Shown: positions 6,659-15,839 of the stretch, piece by piece | Layout: each line of letters starts with the position of its first letter | Numbering within the stretch: the first letter of the stretch is position 1 | Assembly: GCA_045580105.1 (NCBI GenBank) | Contig: JAZNNH010000024.1 | Span: 1 to 24,922 of the forward strand | Length of the DNA: 24,922 nucleotides | Direction: 5' to 3' | Source of the DNA: RGIG5579 sp045580105 | GTDB taxonomy: Bacteria > Bacillota > Clostridia > Oscillospirales > SIG627 | The notes under the pieces: model-generated | What the model was told of the DNA's origin: nothing | The model's input: only the letters and a program-made list of their open reading frames with translations | Database searches by the model: none | Translations under genes and position numbers: made by a program

Positions 6659-7702
6659 GTGCAGGTAAAAGTAGGTATATTGGGACACTTTGGCGAAGGT
6701 GTTAATCTTTTGAACGGACAGACGGTAAAAACCAAGATTATTACACAGGAATTACAAAATCAACTTGGGCAAAACCAAGTGTTGAAATTTGATACACACG
6801 GCGGTTGGAAAACACTTTTGAAAGCACCTTTTCAAGTGGTTCAAGCCTTGAAAAATAGCACGAATGTACTCATCTTTCCTGCCCACAACGGTTTAAGAGT
6901 ATATGCTCCTCTCTTGTCTTTGGTGAAAAAATTTTTTAGAAAACGGAAAATACACTATGTTGTGATTGGTGGATGGCTTCCGCAGTTTTTGGAAAATCGC
7001 AAGAGACTTTCAAAAACACTGAAAAAGTTTGATGGCATATATGTTGAAACTAATACAATGAAATGTGCGTTAGAATCACAAGGATTTAAAAATATCATTG
7101 TGATGCCAAACTGCAAAGAGTTAACTCCAATTCCTCCAAGTTGTCTTATATACCACAATGAAGCTCCATATAAACTTTGCACATTCTCCAGAGTGATGAA
7201 AGAAAAAGGTATTGAGGATGCGATTGAAGCGGTTAAAGCAATCAATCAGAAATTTGGAGGAACGGTATATACCCTTGATATATATGGACAAGTTGATCCT
7301 TCACAAACAGAATGGTTTGACAAACTAAGAATTGATTTTCCAGAATATGTTACATATGGCGGTCTTGTTCCGTTTGATAAGAGTGTTGAAGTGTTGAAGA
7401 ATTATTTCGCTCTATTATTTCCAACATACTATGAGGGGGAAGGATTTGCTGGTACTGTGTTAGATGCTCTATCTGCTGGCGTACCTGTGATAGCATCTGA
7501 CTGGAAGTATAACAAGGAAATTGTAAGTGAAGATGTGGGTTTTTTATGCGAAACTCAAAATGTTGGCAGTCTAATAACAACTTTGTCTGAGATAATGACA
7601 AATCCAGAAAAGGTAAATAGTAAGAAAATAATCTGCCTTAAAAAAAGTTTGGAGTATAAGCCGGAAACCGTTGTAAGAGTTCTAATAGATGAATTGAGTT
7701 AG
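6659..7702 (+). CDS. Family 4-type glycosyltransferase on an AT-rich island
   Basis: This 347-residue protein has a GT-B fold. An N-terminal acceptor domain begins VGILGHFGEG, and a C-terminal nucleotide-sugar domain starts near YKLCTFSRVMKEKGIEDAIEA. The donor-site motif EX7E is present as E261-GFAGTVL-D269, with Asp in the second place, followed by AGVPVIASDW. It probably adds one sugar to the repeat unit. The start is GTG at 6659, preceded by AAGGGGTGAG. Hand counting gives about 37% GC across 6661-7680, against about 48% in five lines of the next gene (7861-8100 and 8281-8340), and codons are strongly A/T-ending. This points to recent acquisition and replacement of a single transferase within the locus. 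Confidence 0.88.
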   Translation: MQVKVGILGHFGEGVNLLNGQTVKTKIITQELQNQLGQNQVLKFDTHGGWKTLLKAPFQVVQALKNSTNVLIFPAHNGLRVYAPLLSLVKKFFRKRKIHYVVIGGWLPQFLENRKRLSKTLKKFDGIYVETNTMKCALESQGFKNIIVMPNCKELTPIPPSCLIYHNEAPYKLCTFSRVMKEKGIEDAIEAVKAINQKFGGTVYTLDIYGQVDPSQTEWFDKLRIDFPEYVTYGGLVPFDKSVEVLKNYFALLFPTYYEGEGFAGTVLDALSAGVPVIASDWKYNKEIVSEDVGFLCETQNVGSLITTLSEIMTNPEKVNSKKIICLKKSLEYKPETVVRVLIDELS

Positions 7703-7736
7703 TTTGTGATTATGCAAATTCTTGAGAGGTTGGATT

Positions 7737-8720
7737 ATGATTTTTGTTGTGAGAACTACAAATTCTTCGGTGACGGATTATTATCTGGACGTCATCAAAG
7801 ATGCCTTTGAGAAAAACGGAAACCCTGTTTTGGATCGGAACGTCGGGCAACTGAAAACGCTTCGAAAAGACGATTGGGTCATTTGCGCCCGACTGGTGGA
7901 TGCGGTCAAAATTTTGCTTGCCCACCCGCGCGCCAAGCTGGTTTTTTGGTGTCAAGGGATTGAACCGGAAGAGAGCTTTTTGAATCACAACAGCGCCATT
8001 CGAAAAACGATTTTGGATCTCATGGAAAAAATCGTGATCAAACGAGCTCGGTTTTTCTTCTTCGTATCGGACGAAATGCGCAGGCATTTGGAACAAAAGC
8101 ACCGACACTCGTTTTCAAAAGATTCCTATTACGTGATGCCCTGCTTTAATACGGGAATTCAAAAAGAGGCGTTCTTTGAAAGCGGAAAATATCAAGAAAA
8201 CAAGTTTACCTACGTCGGTTCGCTGAGCAAATGGCAAAAGTTTGAGGAAACGATGGATTTGTTTGGCTCGATCAAGAAAAATCTGGTTCCCGACGCCAAA
8301 CTTTACGTTTACACCCCCAACGTCGAGCAAGCCAAAGAAATTTTGGCAAACAAGGGGATCGATGCGCAAGAGGTTGCGTTCTGCTCGCAAACGGAATTGG
8401 ATGAAAAGATGAAGCCCATCCAATACGGCTTTATCATTCGGGACGATATTGCCGTGAATCGCGTTGCCACCCCCACGAAAATCTCAACTTATATGGGAAA
8501 CGGCATCATTCCGATCTACAGCTCGTGTCTTGGCGGGGTCAGCGAAATTTTGGAACAAACCAAATTCAAGGTGTCGGACGAAAATCAGCTTTTGCAGCTG
8601 GGTTCGATCTTGCCGGACGAGATTTTCGAAGAGTATTCCCGCGTGTTTGAAACGCAATACAGCAGGGAATACCACCTGTCAAAGCTGATTGGGAAAGCCC
8701 CCTTTTGCGAAACGAAGTAA
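7737..8720 (+). CDS. GT-B type glycosyltransferase (GT4-like)
   Basis: This 327-residue cytoplasmic protein has a GT-B pattern: an N-terminal half with KLVFWCQGIEPEESF and a linker (FFFVSDEMRRHLEQKH, MPCFNT), then a donor domain opening with FTYVGSLSKWQKFEETM. The region TPTKISTYMGNGIIPI takes the place of the usual GT4 donor loop, and I see no clear EX7E motif, so the family call is less sure than for its neighbours. GC returns to about 48%. The ATG at 7737 follows GAGAGG by 7 nt; a TTG 15 bases earlier lies within that site. The next gene starts after an unusual 113-nt spacer that could hide remnant coding sequence. Confidence 0.8.
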   Translation: MIFVVRTTNSSVTDYYLDVIKDAFEKNGNPVLDRNVGQLKTLRKDDWVICARLVDAVKILLAHPRAKLVFWCQGIEPEESFLNHNSAIRKTILDLMEKIVIKRARFFFFVSDEMRRHLEQKHRHSFSKDSYYVMPCFNTGIQKEAFFESGKYQENKFTYVGSLSKWQKFEETMDLFGSIKKNLVPDAKLYVYTPNVEQAKEILANKGIDAQEVAFCSQTELDEKMKPIQYGFIIRDDIAVNRVATPTKISTYMGNGIIPIYSSCLGGVSEILEQTKFKVSDENQLLQLGSILPDEIFEEYSRVFETQYSREYHLSKLIGKAPFCETK

Positions 8721-8833
8721 AGAGCCGATTTGGACGGCGGCAGCGGAACGGATTTTAGAACAAAAAGGAACGGGGACCGAGCGGATGCAAGCGACCGATG
8801 CGGCGCTCGTTTGACCCGATGAGGAGTTTTGCT

Positions 8834-9934
8834 ATGGCAAAGATATGTATTTTAACCAGCACGATCAATTACGGCGGTGCGACCAAAATCCTGATCGACG
8901 TTGCCAATTACCTGTCCCAATTCCATGACGTTATGGTTTTATATTACGGCAAGGATGAAACGACCTTTTATCAGATTTCCGACCGCATCGAGCTTTGCCG
9001 TGCGCCTGTCACGAAATGCAACGTCCGAAAAGTGCGGCTCTTGACACAAATGCGACTGATCCGCAAGAGTGTAACAAAAATCAAGCCCGATGCCGTCCTT
9101 GCGTTCGGCAATACGGAAAAGCTCATGGCGCTGGGCGCGACCTTGGGCAAAAAAACCAAGCTGATCATATCCGAGCGGCAAGATCCTTACAATTATCAGC
9201 CCGGAAAGAAAAGAACGATGTGGCTGCGCTATCTTCTTGCAGACGGCTGCGTGTTCCAAACCGAAGGCGCCGCGAAGTATTTTCCGCGCTCGGTGCAGGA
9301 AAAATCCGTGGTCATTCCGAATTTTATCAAGCAGGAAAAACGAGAATTTGTTCCCATCGAACAGAAAGAAAAAATCATTTCCTATTCGGCGCGCTTTGAA
9401 TTAAAGCAAAAGCGGCAGGACGTGATGGTGGAAGCGTTTTCGCTTCTGCACCGCGACCATCCGGATTGGAAGCTGGTGTTCTACGGCGACGGAGAGGATC
9501 AGCCCAAGATCGAAGCGATGGTAGAGAAGAGGGGCTTGCAAGACAGCGTGATCTTTGCCGGAAAGGTATCCGGCGCGATCGACAAGATTTATCAATCCGC
9601 CATTTTTGCGCTCTCCTCCGATTATGAAGGAATCCCCAACGTTTTGTTGGAAGCAATGGCACTGGGCGTTCCGAGTGTTTCCACCGATTGCAGTCCCGGC
9701 GGGGCAAGATTTTTGATCCAAGACGGGGAAAACGGAATGCTTGTTCCCGTAAACGATCCCGCGGCGCTGGCGCAGGCGCTCAAAACACTGATCGAAGACC
9801 CCGCTCTTGCCAACGAAATCGGAAGAAAGGGAACCGAGGTTCTGGAACGCTTCGCGCCTTCCGGTATTCTGCCGCAATGGAATACGTACGTGAGTAACGT
9901 GCTCGGAGAAAGTGAAACGTATGAAAACCGTTAA
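8834..9934 (+). CDS. Family 4 glycosyltransferase
   Basis: This 366-residue protein has a GT-B fold. It opens KICILTSTINYGGATKILIDVANYL, the glycine-rich acceptor-side loop. The hinge PNFIKQEKREF is followed by SYSARFELKQKRQDVMVEAF, and the full EX7E motif reads EGIPNVLLE, followed by GVPSVSTDCSPGGARFLI. It resembles GalNAc-transferring enzymes of protein-glycan and capsule loci (PglH/PglJ type), but linkage and donor are not certain. The ATG at 8834 follows GAGGAG by 7 nt. The end overlaps the polymerase gene by 14 nt, implying coupled translation. It probably adds the last or next-to-last sugar before export. Confidence 0.92.
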   Translation: MAKICILTSTINYGGATKILIDVANYLSQFHDVMVLYYGKDETTFYQISDRIELCRAPVTKCNVRKVRLLTQMRLIRKSVTKIKPDAVLAFGNTEKLMALGATLGKKTKLIISERQDPYNYQPGKKRTMWLRYLLADGCVFQTEGAAKYFPRSVQEKSVVIPNFIKQEKREFVPIEQKEKIISYSARFELKQKRQDVMVEAFSLLHRDHPDWKLVFYGDGEDQPKIEAMVEKRGLQDSVIFAGKVSGAIDKIYQSAIFALSSDYEGIPNVLLEAMALGVPSVSTDCSPGGARFLIQDGENGMLVPVNDPAALAQALKTLIEDPALANEIGRKGTEVLERFAPSGILPQWNTYVSNVLGESETYENR

Positions 9935-11141
9935 CGAATTTTTATCCATTAAAATCACACCGGCAAAAATCATCGGCTTGGTGTTCTTTGTTTACACCTT
10001 GGGTGCGTTTTGCGTTCCCATGCTCGGCTGGAATCAACGGCTCTTGCAGTTGCCGCTTTATGCCTTTTTTGCCGTTTGTCTGCTTTTTATCAAAAAGAGC
10101 CACGTTAGCTCTCGGTTTTTGCTTTGGTATGCTCCGTTCGTTTTCATCTGTATGACGTCATCGCTGTATGCTGTCAATTTTGAAGATGCGACGAGTATGT
10201 TCTCCGGACTTTTGATGGCGCTGCTCTTTGGCTTGAGCGCGTCGATCTTTCTTTCTTACGACGGGGCAATTGTTTGGATCAAATACAGCTACATCCTCGT
10301 TTCGCTCTTTGTCGGCATCCGCTTGATTATGACCTTCGAGCAGAAAAGCTGGTGGTCGCGACTGGGTGAAAACTTTGAAATGAATGAAAACTTGGTTGCG
10401 CTGTATTTTCTGATCCCGTTTTGCTTTGCGCTGGACGAGATTCAAAACAAAAAGCAAATTCTTTTGAATTTGATCACCCTTTTCGTTACTTTTTACGTCG
10501 TTTTGTTGACCGGCTCGAAAAAAGCGCTCTTTGCAGTCTTCATTTTCGCCTTCCTTTTGAGTATCTTAAAAGCGGGCAAGATCACGAAAAAAATGAGAGT
10601 TCTTCTTGCCACTGCAATTTCTCTTGTTGTGGTATACCATTTGGTCATGAACGTCGAGCTTTTGTATAACGTACTGGGTCACCGGCTTGAAGCGATGATG
10701 GAAACCTTTGCGGCGCAGGACGGTGCCGGCTCCGATGGCTCCACGGGCGAGCGAGGGGATATGATCCTCTTTGGTTTGAATTTATTTTTGAAAAGTCCGA
10801 TTTGGGGCTGGGGCTTGAACAGCTTTAAAGGTCTCTACGGCGCGGCCACCGGACATTACGCATACGCACACAACAACTACGTTGAGCTCCTTGCCGATCT
10901 CGGCATCATCGGCTTTGCTTGGTACTACTCTTTCCTTGCCAAAATGCTCCGCTATCTTACGAAATTAAAGGGATTGATAAAAGAAAATGCATTTTCCATT
11001 TCCCTTTTGGTTGTGATCCTGTTTTATGATATTGCAATGGTTTCGTATGATGATACGAGAATGATTTTGTTGACCCTGATTGCTTTTTCGGGCGTGTATC
11101 GCTCGTATCGGGAAAAGAGGGAACAAACAAAAGCCCGTTGA
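9921..11141 (+). CDS. wzy: O-antigen ligase/polymerase family membrane protein (Wzy-like)
   Basis: This 406-residue protein has about 10-12 hydrophobic segments and a large central loop. The Wzy_C (PF04932) region is seen as STGERGDMILFGLNLFLKS, then WGWGLNSF and HNNYVELLADLGIIGF. This pattern is shared by O-antigen polymerases and ligases, where the loop Arg and His residues act on lipid-linked glycans. In a locus with a flippase and an initiating transferase, polymerase (Wzy) is the better reading: it would join repeat units on the outer face. The ATG at 9921 is preferred over the GTG at 9912 because GGAGAAA lies too close to the latter. It overlaps the upstream gene. Confidence 0.88.
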   Translation: MKTVNEFLSIKITPAKIIGLVFFVYTLGAFCVPMLGWNQRLLQLPLYAFFAVCLLFIKKSHVSSRFLLWYAPFVFICMTSSLYAVNFEDATSMFSGLLMALLFGLSASIFLSYDGAIVWIKYSYILVSLFVGIRLIMTFEQKSWWSRLGENFEMNENLVALYFLIPFCFALDEIQNKKQILLNLITLFVTFYVVLLTGSKKALFAVFIFAFLLSILKAGKITKKMRVLLATAISLVVVYHLVMNVELLYNVLGHRLEAMMETFAAQDGAGSDGSTGERGDMILFGLNLFLKSPIWGWGLNSFKGLYGAATGHYAYAHNNYVELLADLGIIGFAWYYSFLAKMLRYLTKLKGLIKENAFSISLLVVILFYDIAMVSYDDTRMILLTLIAFSGVYRSYREKREQTKAR

Positions 11142-11174
11142 GCCCTTCCAACTCGGCTTAGAAAGGAGAAAACG

Positions 11175-12584
11175 ATGAGCAAAGAACAAACGCTGAGAAA
11201 AAACGTCACTTTTATGGCAATCGGCAATTTTGCTTCCAAAATTTTGACGTTTTTGCTGATTCCTTTGTATTCCTCCGTTCTGACGACGGCAGAATACGGT
11301 ACGGCAGATATCATCTCAACGACGATCACCTTGCTGACTCCGATTCTCACTTTGCAGATTAATGAAGCGGTCATTCGCTTTTGTCTGGATCCGGACGCAG
11401 ATCGGGATGCCGTGATCTCGAACGGCACCTTCCTTTTGCTCGGCGGAACGCTTCTGCTTGCGCTGCTTTCTCCGATCTTTTTTCTGATCGATGCGATCCA
11501 ACCCTACTATACCTTGTTTTTTCTCCAATACGCCACCTCTGCTTTTTACGCCTTGTTTTCGCAATATGCCAAAGGCATTGATCAGGTCAGAGATTATGCG
11601 ATTGCCGGCTTTTTGAGTACCATCATCGTCGTCGGAGCGAATCTTACGTTTCTGCTTTGGCTTCGTTTGGGTGTGAAAGGATACATTCTTTCTTTTGTGC
11701 TCGGACACACCGTCTCTACCTTGTATCTGGTTGTTCGAACCAAAGCTTGGCAGCACATTCGCCCGCGCGCCGTAAACAGGTCTGTTTTAAAGCCCATGCT
11801 TTCGTATTCCGCGCCGATGATTCCCAATTCCATCAGTTGGTGGATCACCAACTCCTCGGATAAGTATATGATCACGTTCATCGTTGGTGTGGCGGCGAAC
11901 GGAGTGTATTCCATGGCGTATAAGATCCCTTCGTTGCTGTCGACCGTCAACAGCATTTTTATGAGTGCTTGGCACATTTCCGCGGTGGAAGAATTCGGCT
12001 CGGAGGAATCTAAAACGTTTTTTGAAAAAACGTATTATAAAATGTCGGGGCTAACCGCCCTGCTCGTATCCGGACTGATTTGTATGGCGCGCGTGGTGGC
12101 ACGGTTTTTGTATGCCAACGATTTCTACGTTGCTTGGAAATATTCGATCGTTCTCTTGATCGGATTTATGTTCAGCTCTCTTTCCTCGTTTCTGGGGTCC
12201 GTGTATACCGCGAGTAAGAAAACGACGCCCTTGCTTTACACCTCCTTGGTAGGTTCGGGATTTAATATATTGTTCAATGCGCTTCTGATCCCTTTGATCG
12301 GGATTCTCGGCGCCGCCCTTGCCACAACCGCCAGCTATCTTTTGGTTTGGGCGATTCGCTTGTTCCACGCCAAAAAAATTCTTCGATTCCGAACTTGCGG
12401 CTGGAAAAACGTTGTGATCGGTATCGTGATGACGATCCAGTTTGTGGGGATGTATTGGGAAATTCCGGGCAATTTCTTCATTTCCCTGGGCGGCTTTGTG
12501 TTTGCCGCACTCCTCTTCCGGGACTTTATTTTCGAGCTTCTTAAAACCGTGCAAAATCAATGCATGCGTGCCAAAAAGGCATAA
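11175..12584 (+). CDS. wzx: Lipid-linked repeat-unit flippase (Wzx-like, MOP superfamily)
   Basis: This 469-residue protein has about 12-14 hydrophobic segments along its whole length. The N-terminus (LRKNVTFMAIGNFASKILTF) and LTTAEYGTADI are typical of polysaccharide biosynthesis proteins of the MOP superfamily. SYSAPMIPNSISWWITNSSD is the hallmark start of the second half (NSSDKYMI). It would flip undecaprenyl-linked repeat units to the outer face for the Wzy-like protein. AAAGGAG lies 7 nt before the ATG. It is separated by 33 nt from the polymerase gene and belongs to the same operon. Confidence 0.93.
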   Translation: MSKEQTLRKNVTFMAIGNFASKILTFLLIPLYSSVLTTAEYGTADIISTTITLLTPILTLQINEAVIRFCLDPDADRDAVISNGTFLLLGGTLLLALLSPIFFLIDAIQPYYTLFFLQYATSAFYALFSQYAKGIDQVRDYAIAGFLSTIIVVGANLTFLLWLRLGVKGYILSFVLGHTVSTLYLVVRTKAWQHIRPRAVNRSVLKPMLSYSAPMIPNSISWWITNSSDKYMITFIVGVAANGVYSMAYKIPSLLSTVNSIFMSAWHISAVEEFGSEESKTFFEKTYYKMSGLTALLVSGLICMARVVARFLYANDFYVAWKYSIVLLIGFMFSSLSSFLGSVYTASKKTTPLLYTSLVGSGFNILFNALLIPLIGILGAALATTASYLLVWAIRLFHAKKILRFRTCGWKNVVIGIVMTIQFVGMYWEIPGNFFISLGGFVFAALLFRDFIFELLKTVQNQCMRAKKA

Positions 12585-12640
12585 AGAGGGTTGGCACAAA
12601 GCTTGCCGTTTTAGTTCAAAAGAAAGGAATCTTTGTTATC

Positions 12641-13744
12641 ATGAACGTCATGTTACACGGCGCGACCGATCGGGGATCCACCAATTTCGGGGATTTTCTG
12701 TACGGAAACGAATTGTATCGTATCTGCAGTGACTGTGCGCCGGAAGCGAAGGTTTGCTACTACAACGAATCGGATTTTTTCAAAACCTATACGACCGGAT
12801 ACCAAACGGAAAAGTTTAAGATTCGCGATTCGGATCTTTTGGTATATATTCCGGGTGGATATTTTACAGAGCCCTGTCAGGCGACACTAAAAAGACGTCT
12901 GATCAATTTCAGACGCTATATGCCCTTTGGCCTTGCGGGTCTTTTTTACAAGAAAGCGATTGCAATCGTGGGTTTGGGCGCAGGGAATATTCATACGCCC
13001 TTTTTAAAGTGGCCGCTGCGGTGGATTTTAAAGCGCGCGGCGCTTGTTACCGTGCGGGATGACATTTCCCGCAACGAGCTTTTAAGGTTTAAGCCCAAAG
13101 CGGGGGTCGAAAACTACGGGGATATGATCCTTTCCATTGATATGATGTCTTTGGCGCAGTCAACTTCACGCACGCAGGCCATCGGGCAGAAAGCAGATGA
13201 GCTTGGAAAAAAGATTTTGGTCGTGCATTATAACCATTCCGCGGAGGCGTTAGCGCTGTTTGCCGATACACTGCAGCAGTTTCGTTCGCTTCACCCCGAG
13301 TATCTTTTCGTGGTTGCATCGGATTCTGTTATCGAAAAGGATGAAGAATTGTTTGCGCGCTTCCAAACGATGCTTTCCGGGGACTGCGTTCATTATTCTT
13401 ATTCCAATCCCTTTGAATTGATTGAACTGTTGAATCTTTCCGACCTTGTTTTAACCTGCAAGCTTCATTTGGGCGTGGTATCCTGTATGCTGGGAAAATC
13501 CGTTGTCAGCGCGGCAGAGGATTACCGCAAAACCAGCAGATTCTATGATCAAATCGAGCAATCGGGACGCTGTGTTCCTTTGTGTGAGGCGAAGGCGCAA
13601 GATCTTGCTGAGCGAATGGCTCGTTATTGCGGGCAAAGCATTACCATTCCGCCACAACTGCGCCGGAACGCCTGCAAACACAGAGAGCTGTTGATTTCCT
13701 GTGTGCAAAAAATCGGAAACCAAAACCAATCGGGAGAAAAATGA
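12641..13744 (+). CDS. Polysaccharide pyruvyl transferase family protein
   Basis: This 367-residue protein fits PF04230 (CsaB/WcaK-like). The conserved landmarks are GSTNFGDFLYGNEL near the start, LLVYIPGGYFTEP, AIVGLGAGN, LVTVRDDISRNEL, GDMILSID and the C-terminal LTCKLHLGVVSCMLGKSVV. Family members place a pyruvate ketal on a sugar, using phosphoenolpyruvate, which gives the glycan a negative charge and can serve as an anchor for SLH-type proteins. Substrate specificity cannot be read. The start at 12641 follows AAAGGA with 12-nt spacing; the more upstream start at 12560 lies inside wzx and is less likely. The stop is one base from the next start. Confidence 0.88.
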   Translation: MNVMLHGATDRGSTNFGDFLYGNELYRICSDCAPEAKVCYYNESDFFKTYTTGYQTEKFKIRDSDLLVYIPGGYFTEPCQATLKRRLINFRRYMPFGLAGLFYKKAIAIVGLGAGNIHTPFLKWPLRWILKRAALVTVRDDISRNELLRFKPKAGVENYGDMILSIDMMSLAQSTSRTQAIGQKADELGKKILVVHYNHSAEALALFADTLQQFRSLHPEYLFVVASDSVIEKDEELFARFQTMLSGDCVHYSYSNPFELIELLNLSDLVLTCKLHLGVVSCMLGKSVVSAAEDYRKTSRFYDQIEQSGRCVPLCEAKAQDLAERMARYCGQSITIPPQLRRNACKHRELLISCVQKIGNQNQSGEK

Positions 13745-13745
13745 T

Positions 13746-14681
13746 ATGGGGAAATTACAGACCCTGCGTCGGCTGCTCGGCGAAGATCGACGCGCTTTGA
13801 GAAAGGCGATCGCATTAAACGTTTGCCGTTCCAAGCTGTTCCATGCCCTGCCGGACAAAGCGTACGTAAAACTTCAGTATCGGATCCGCTTTGGCAAAAA
13901 GCTGGATTTGAAGAATCCGAAAACCTACAATGAAAAATTGCAATGGATCAAGCTCTACGAGCGGCGTGACGTTTATACGCAAATGGTGGATAAAGACGCG
14001 GCAAAAGCATACGCGGCAGAGCGGATTGGAGCCGAACATATCATTCCGACCTATCGGACTTGGGATACGGTGGAAGAGATCCGTTTGGAAGATTTGCCGG
14101 ATCAATTTGTGATGAAATGCACCCACGACAGCGGAAGCATCGTGATTTGTCGCGACAAAAAGACGCTGGATGCGGGCAAAGCGATCGAAAAAATCCGCAA
14201 AGGGCTTCAGACCGATCCCTTTTATTACGGTCGCGAATGGCCGTACAAAAACGTGAAACCGAAAATTCTGGCAGAAAAGCTGTTGGTCGATACCAAAAAC
14301 AACGATTTGCGCGACTACAAATTTTTCTGCTTTAACGGAAAGGCAAAATGCGTCAAGGTGGATTTCGGGCGCTACGTGGAGCACCGCGCCAATTATTACG
14401 ACACCGATTTTCAGCTTTTGCCGTTTGGGGAAAACGAATGTCCGCCTGATTTTAAGATGGCGATCGAAAAGCCCGAACACTTTGAAAAAATGATCACCTT
14501 GGCGGAAACGCTGGCAAAGGGAACCTCTTTCTTGCGCGTCGACTTTTATAACGTGGACGGCAAGATCTATTTCGGAGAAATGACCTTCTTTCCCGATTCC
14601 GGCTTTGGAACCTTAACGGATGACGCCTGGGATGCGAAATTGGGTAGCTTTATGACGCTTCCGACAGAAAAAACAAAATAA
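13746..14681 (+). CDS. TupA-like ATP-grasp protein
   Basis: This 311-residue protein matches the TupA-like ATP-grasp family (PF14305). Landmarks are NPKTYNEKLQWIKLYERRD, KDAAKAYAAERIGAEHIIPTY, PDQFVMKCTHDSGS (nucleotide-binding beta-turn), the LAEKLL and LRDYKFFCFNGK strands, and the metal-binding end FLRVDFYN followed by IYFGEMTFFPDSGFG. The namesake TupA takes part in teichuronopeptide synthesis in alkaliphilic Bacillus, a polymer of glutamate and glucuronate. Many relatives in capsule loci are merely labelled glycosyltransferase. ATP-grasp chemistry would join a carboxylate to an amine, so an amino-acyl or amide decoration of a uronic acid is plausible here. The ATG at 13746 follows GGGAG by 9 nt. 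Confidence 0.87.
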   Translation: MGKLQTLRRLLGEDRRALRKAIALNVCRSKLFHALPDKAYVKLQYRIRFGKKLDLKNPKTYNEKLQWIKLYERRDVYTQMVDKDAAKAYAAERIGAEHIIPTYRTWDTVEEIRLEDLPDQFVMKCTHDSGSIVICRDKKTLDAGKAIEKIRKGLQTDPFYYGREWPYKNVKPKILAEKLLVDTKNNDLRDYKFFCFNGKAKCVKVDFGRYVEHRANYYDTDFQLLPFGENECPPDFKMAIEKPEHFEKMITLAETLAKGTSFLRVDFYNVDGKIYFGEMTFFPDSGFGTLTDDAWDAKLGSFMTLPTEKTK

Positions 14682-14741
14682 ATTTGAGCTTGCAAACGAA
14701 AAAATCAAAAACACTATGATAGGAAGACTGAGGAAAAAAAG

Positions 14742-15839
14742 ATGAAAACCGTAATGCTTGTCTTTGGAACCCGTCCGGAAGCCATCAAAATGTGCCCCCT
14801 CGTGAAGGAATTGAAAACGAGAAAAAACATAAAGACGGTCGTGTGTGTGACCGGTCAGCACCGTCAAATGCTTGATATGGTGCTCGACACCTTTGAGGTT
14901 GTGCCCGATTACGATCTTTCGATCATGGCGCAGGGACAGACCCTGTTTGATATTACCACAAACATTCTCACGCGCATCGGCGCGGTTTTGGATGAAGTGA
15001 AGCCGGACGTGGTTTTGGTTCACGGCGACACCTCCACCACCTTTGTCACGGCGCTTGCCTGCTTTTATAAGCAGATTGCGGTCGGTCACGTGGAGGCGGG
15101 ACTGCGCACCTACAACATTTACAGTCCCTATCCCGAAGAATTCAACCGTCAGGCGGTGTCGATCGTATCGCAGTACAACTTTGCTCCGACCGAGCTTTCC
15201 CGGGCAAATCTGCTCCGCGAGGGCAAGGACGAAAAACGCATTTTCGTGACGGGTAACACCGCAATTGATGCCTTGAAAACCACGGTGCGTGAAAACTACA
15301 CCCACCCGGAACTGGAATGGGCAAAGGGGAGCCGACTGATTATGATCACCGCCCACCGCCGCGAGAATTTAGGTGAGCCGATGCATCATATGTTCCGTGC
15401 CATCCGCCGCGTGATGGAAGAGCATCCCGACGTGAAGGCGATCTATCCAATTCATATGAACCCCATCGTTCGCAAAGCGGCGCAGGAAGAGCTGAGCGGC
15501 TGTGATCGCATCCGCATCATCGAACCGCTTGAGGTTCTTGATTTCCACAACTTCCTTGCCAACAGCTACTTGATTTTGACCGACAGCGGTGGCATTCAGG
15601 AAGAAGCGCCCTCGCTTGGAAAGCCGGTGCTTGTCATGCGGGATACGACGGAGCGTCCCGAAGGAATTCAAGCAGGCACACTGAAGCTGGTCGGAACAGA
15701 CGAGCACACGATTTACGATCATTTTAAACTCCTACTGGAAAACGAAACGGCATATCAAGCCATGGCAAAAGCCAGCAATCCCTACGGCGACGGCTTTGCC
15801 AGCAAGAGAATTGCAGATATTTTGGAAGGTGCAGTATGA
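14742..15839 (+). CDS. wecB: UDP-N-acetylglucosamine 2-epimerase (non-hydrolysing)
   Basis: This 365-residue protein interconverts UDP-GlcNAc and UDP-ManNAc in the cytoplasm, giving a ManNAc donor for the repeat unit. The length is normal. Landmarks are FGTRPEAIKMCPL, TGQHRQMLD, VHGDTSTTF, HVEAGLRTYNIYSPYPEEFNR, ITAHRRENLG and LTDSGGIQEEAPSLGKPVLVMRDTTERPE, together covering the catalytic and UDP-binding residues. The ATG follows AGGAAAAAAAG with a TGAGGA core. A TATGAT at 14715-14720 might be a -10 box, but the best -35 (TTGCAA) is 19 bases away, so an internal promoter is doubtful. There is no UDP-ManNAc dehydrogenase (WecC) nearby, so ManNAc itself is likely used. The stop overlaps the next start (ATGA). 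Confidence 0.97.
   Translation: MKTVMLVFGTRPEAIKMCPLVKELKTRKNIKTVVCVTGQHRQMLDMVLDTFEVVPDYDLSIMAQGQTLFDITTNILTRIGAVLDEVKPDVVLVHGDTSTTFVTALACFYKQIAVGHVEAGLRTYNIYSPYPEEFNRQAVSIVSQYNFAPTELSRANLLREGKDEKRIFVTGNTAIDALKTTVRENYTHPELEWAKGSRLIMITAHRRENLGEPMHHMFRAIRRVMEEHPDVKAIYPIHMNPIVRKAAQEELSGCDRIRIIEPLEVLDFHNFLANSYLILTDSGGIQEEAPSLGKPVLVMRDTTERPEGIQAGTLKLVGTDEHTIYDHFKLLLENETAYQAMAKASNPYGDGFASKRIADILEGAV

Noticed and set aside
7715..7767. Nine-base direct repeat CAAATTCTT at the edge of the AT-rich island
   Set aside because: A single nine-base A/T-rich match at two sites 44 bases apart is expected by chance, and no insertion-sequence gene or inverted repeat is present.
14690..14720. Internal promoter before wecB
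   Set aside because: TATGAT is a fair -10 box, but the best -35 (TTGCAA) is 19 bases away and not well placed; support is too weak.
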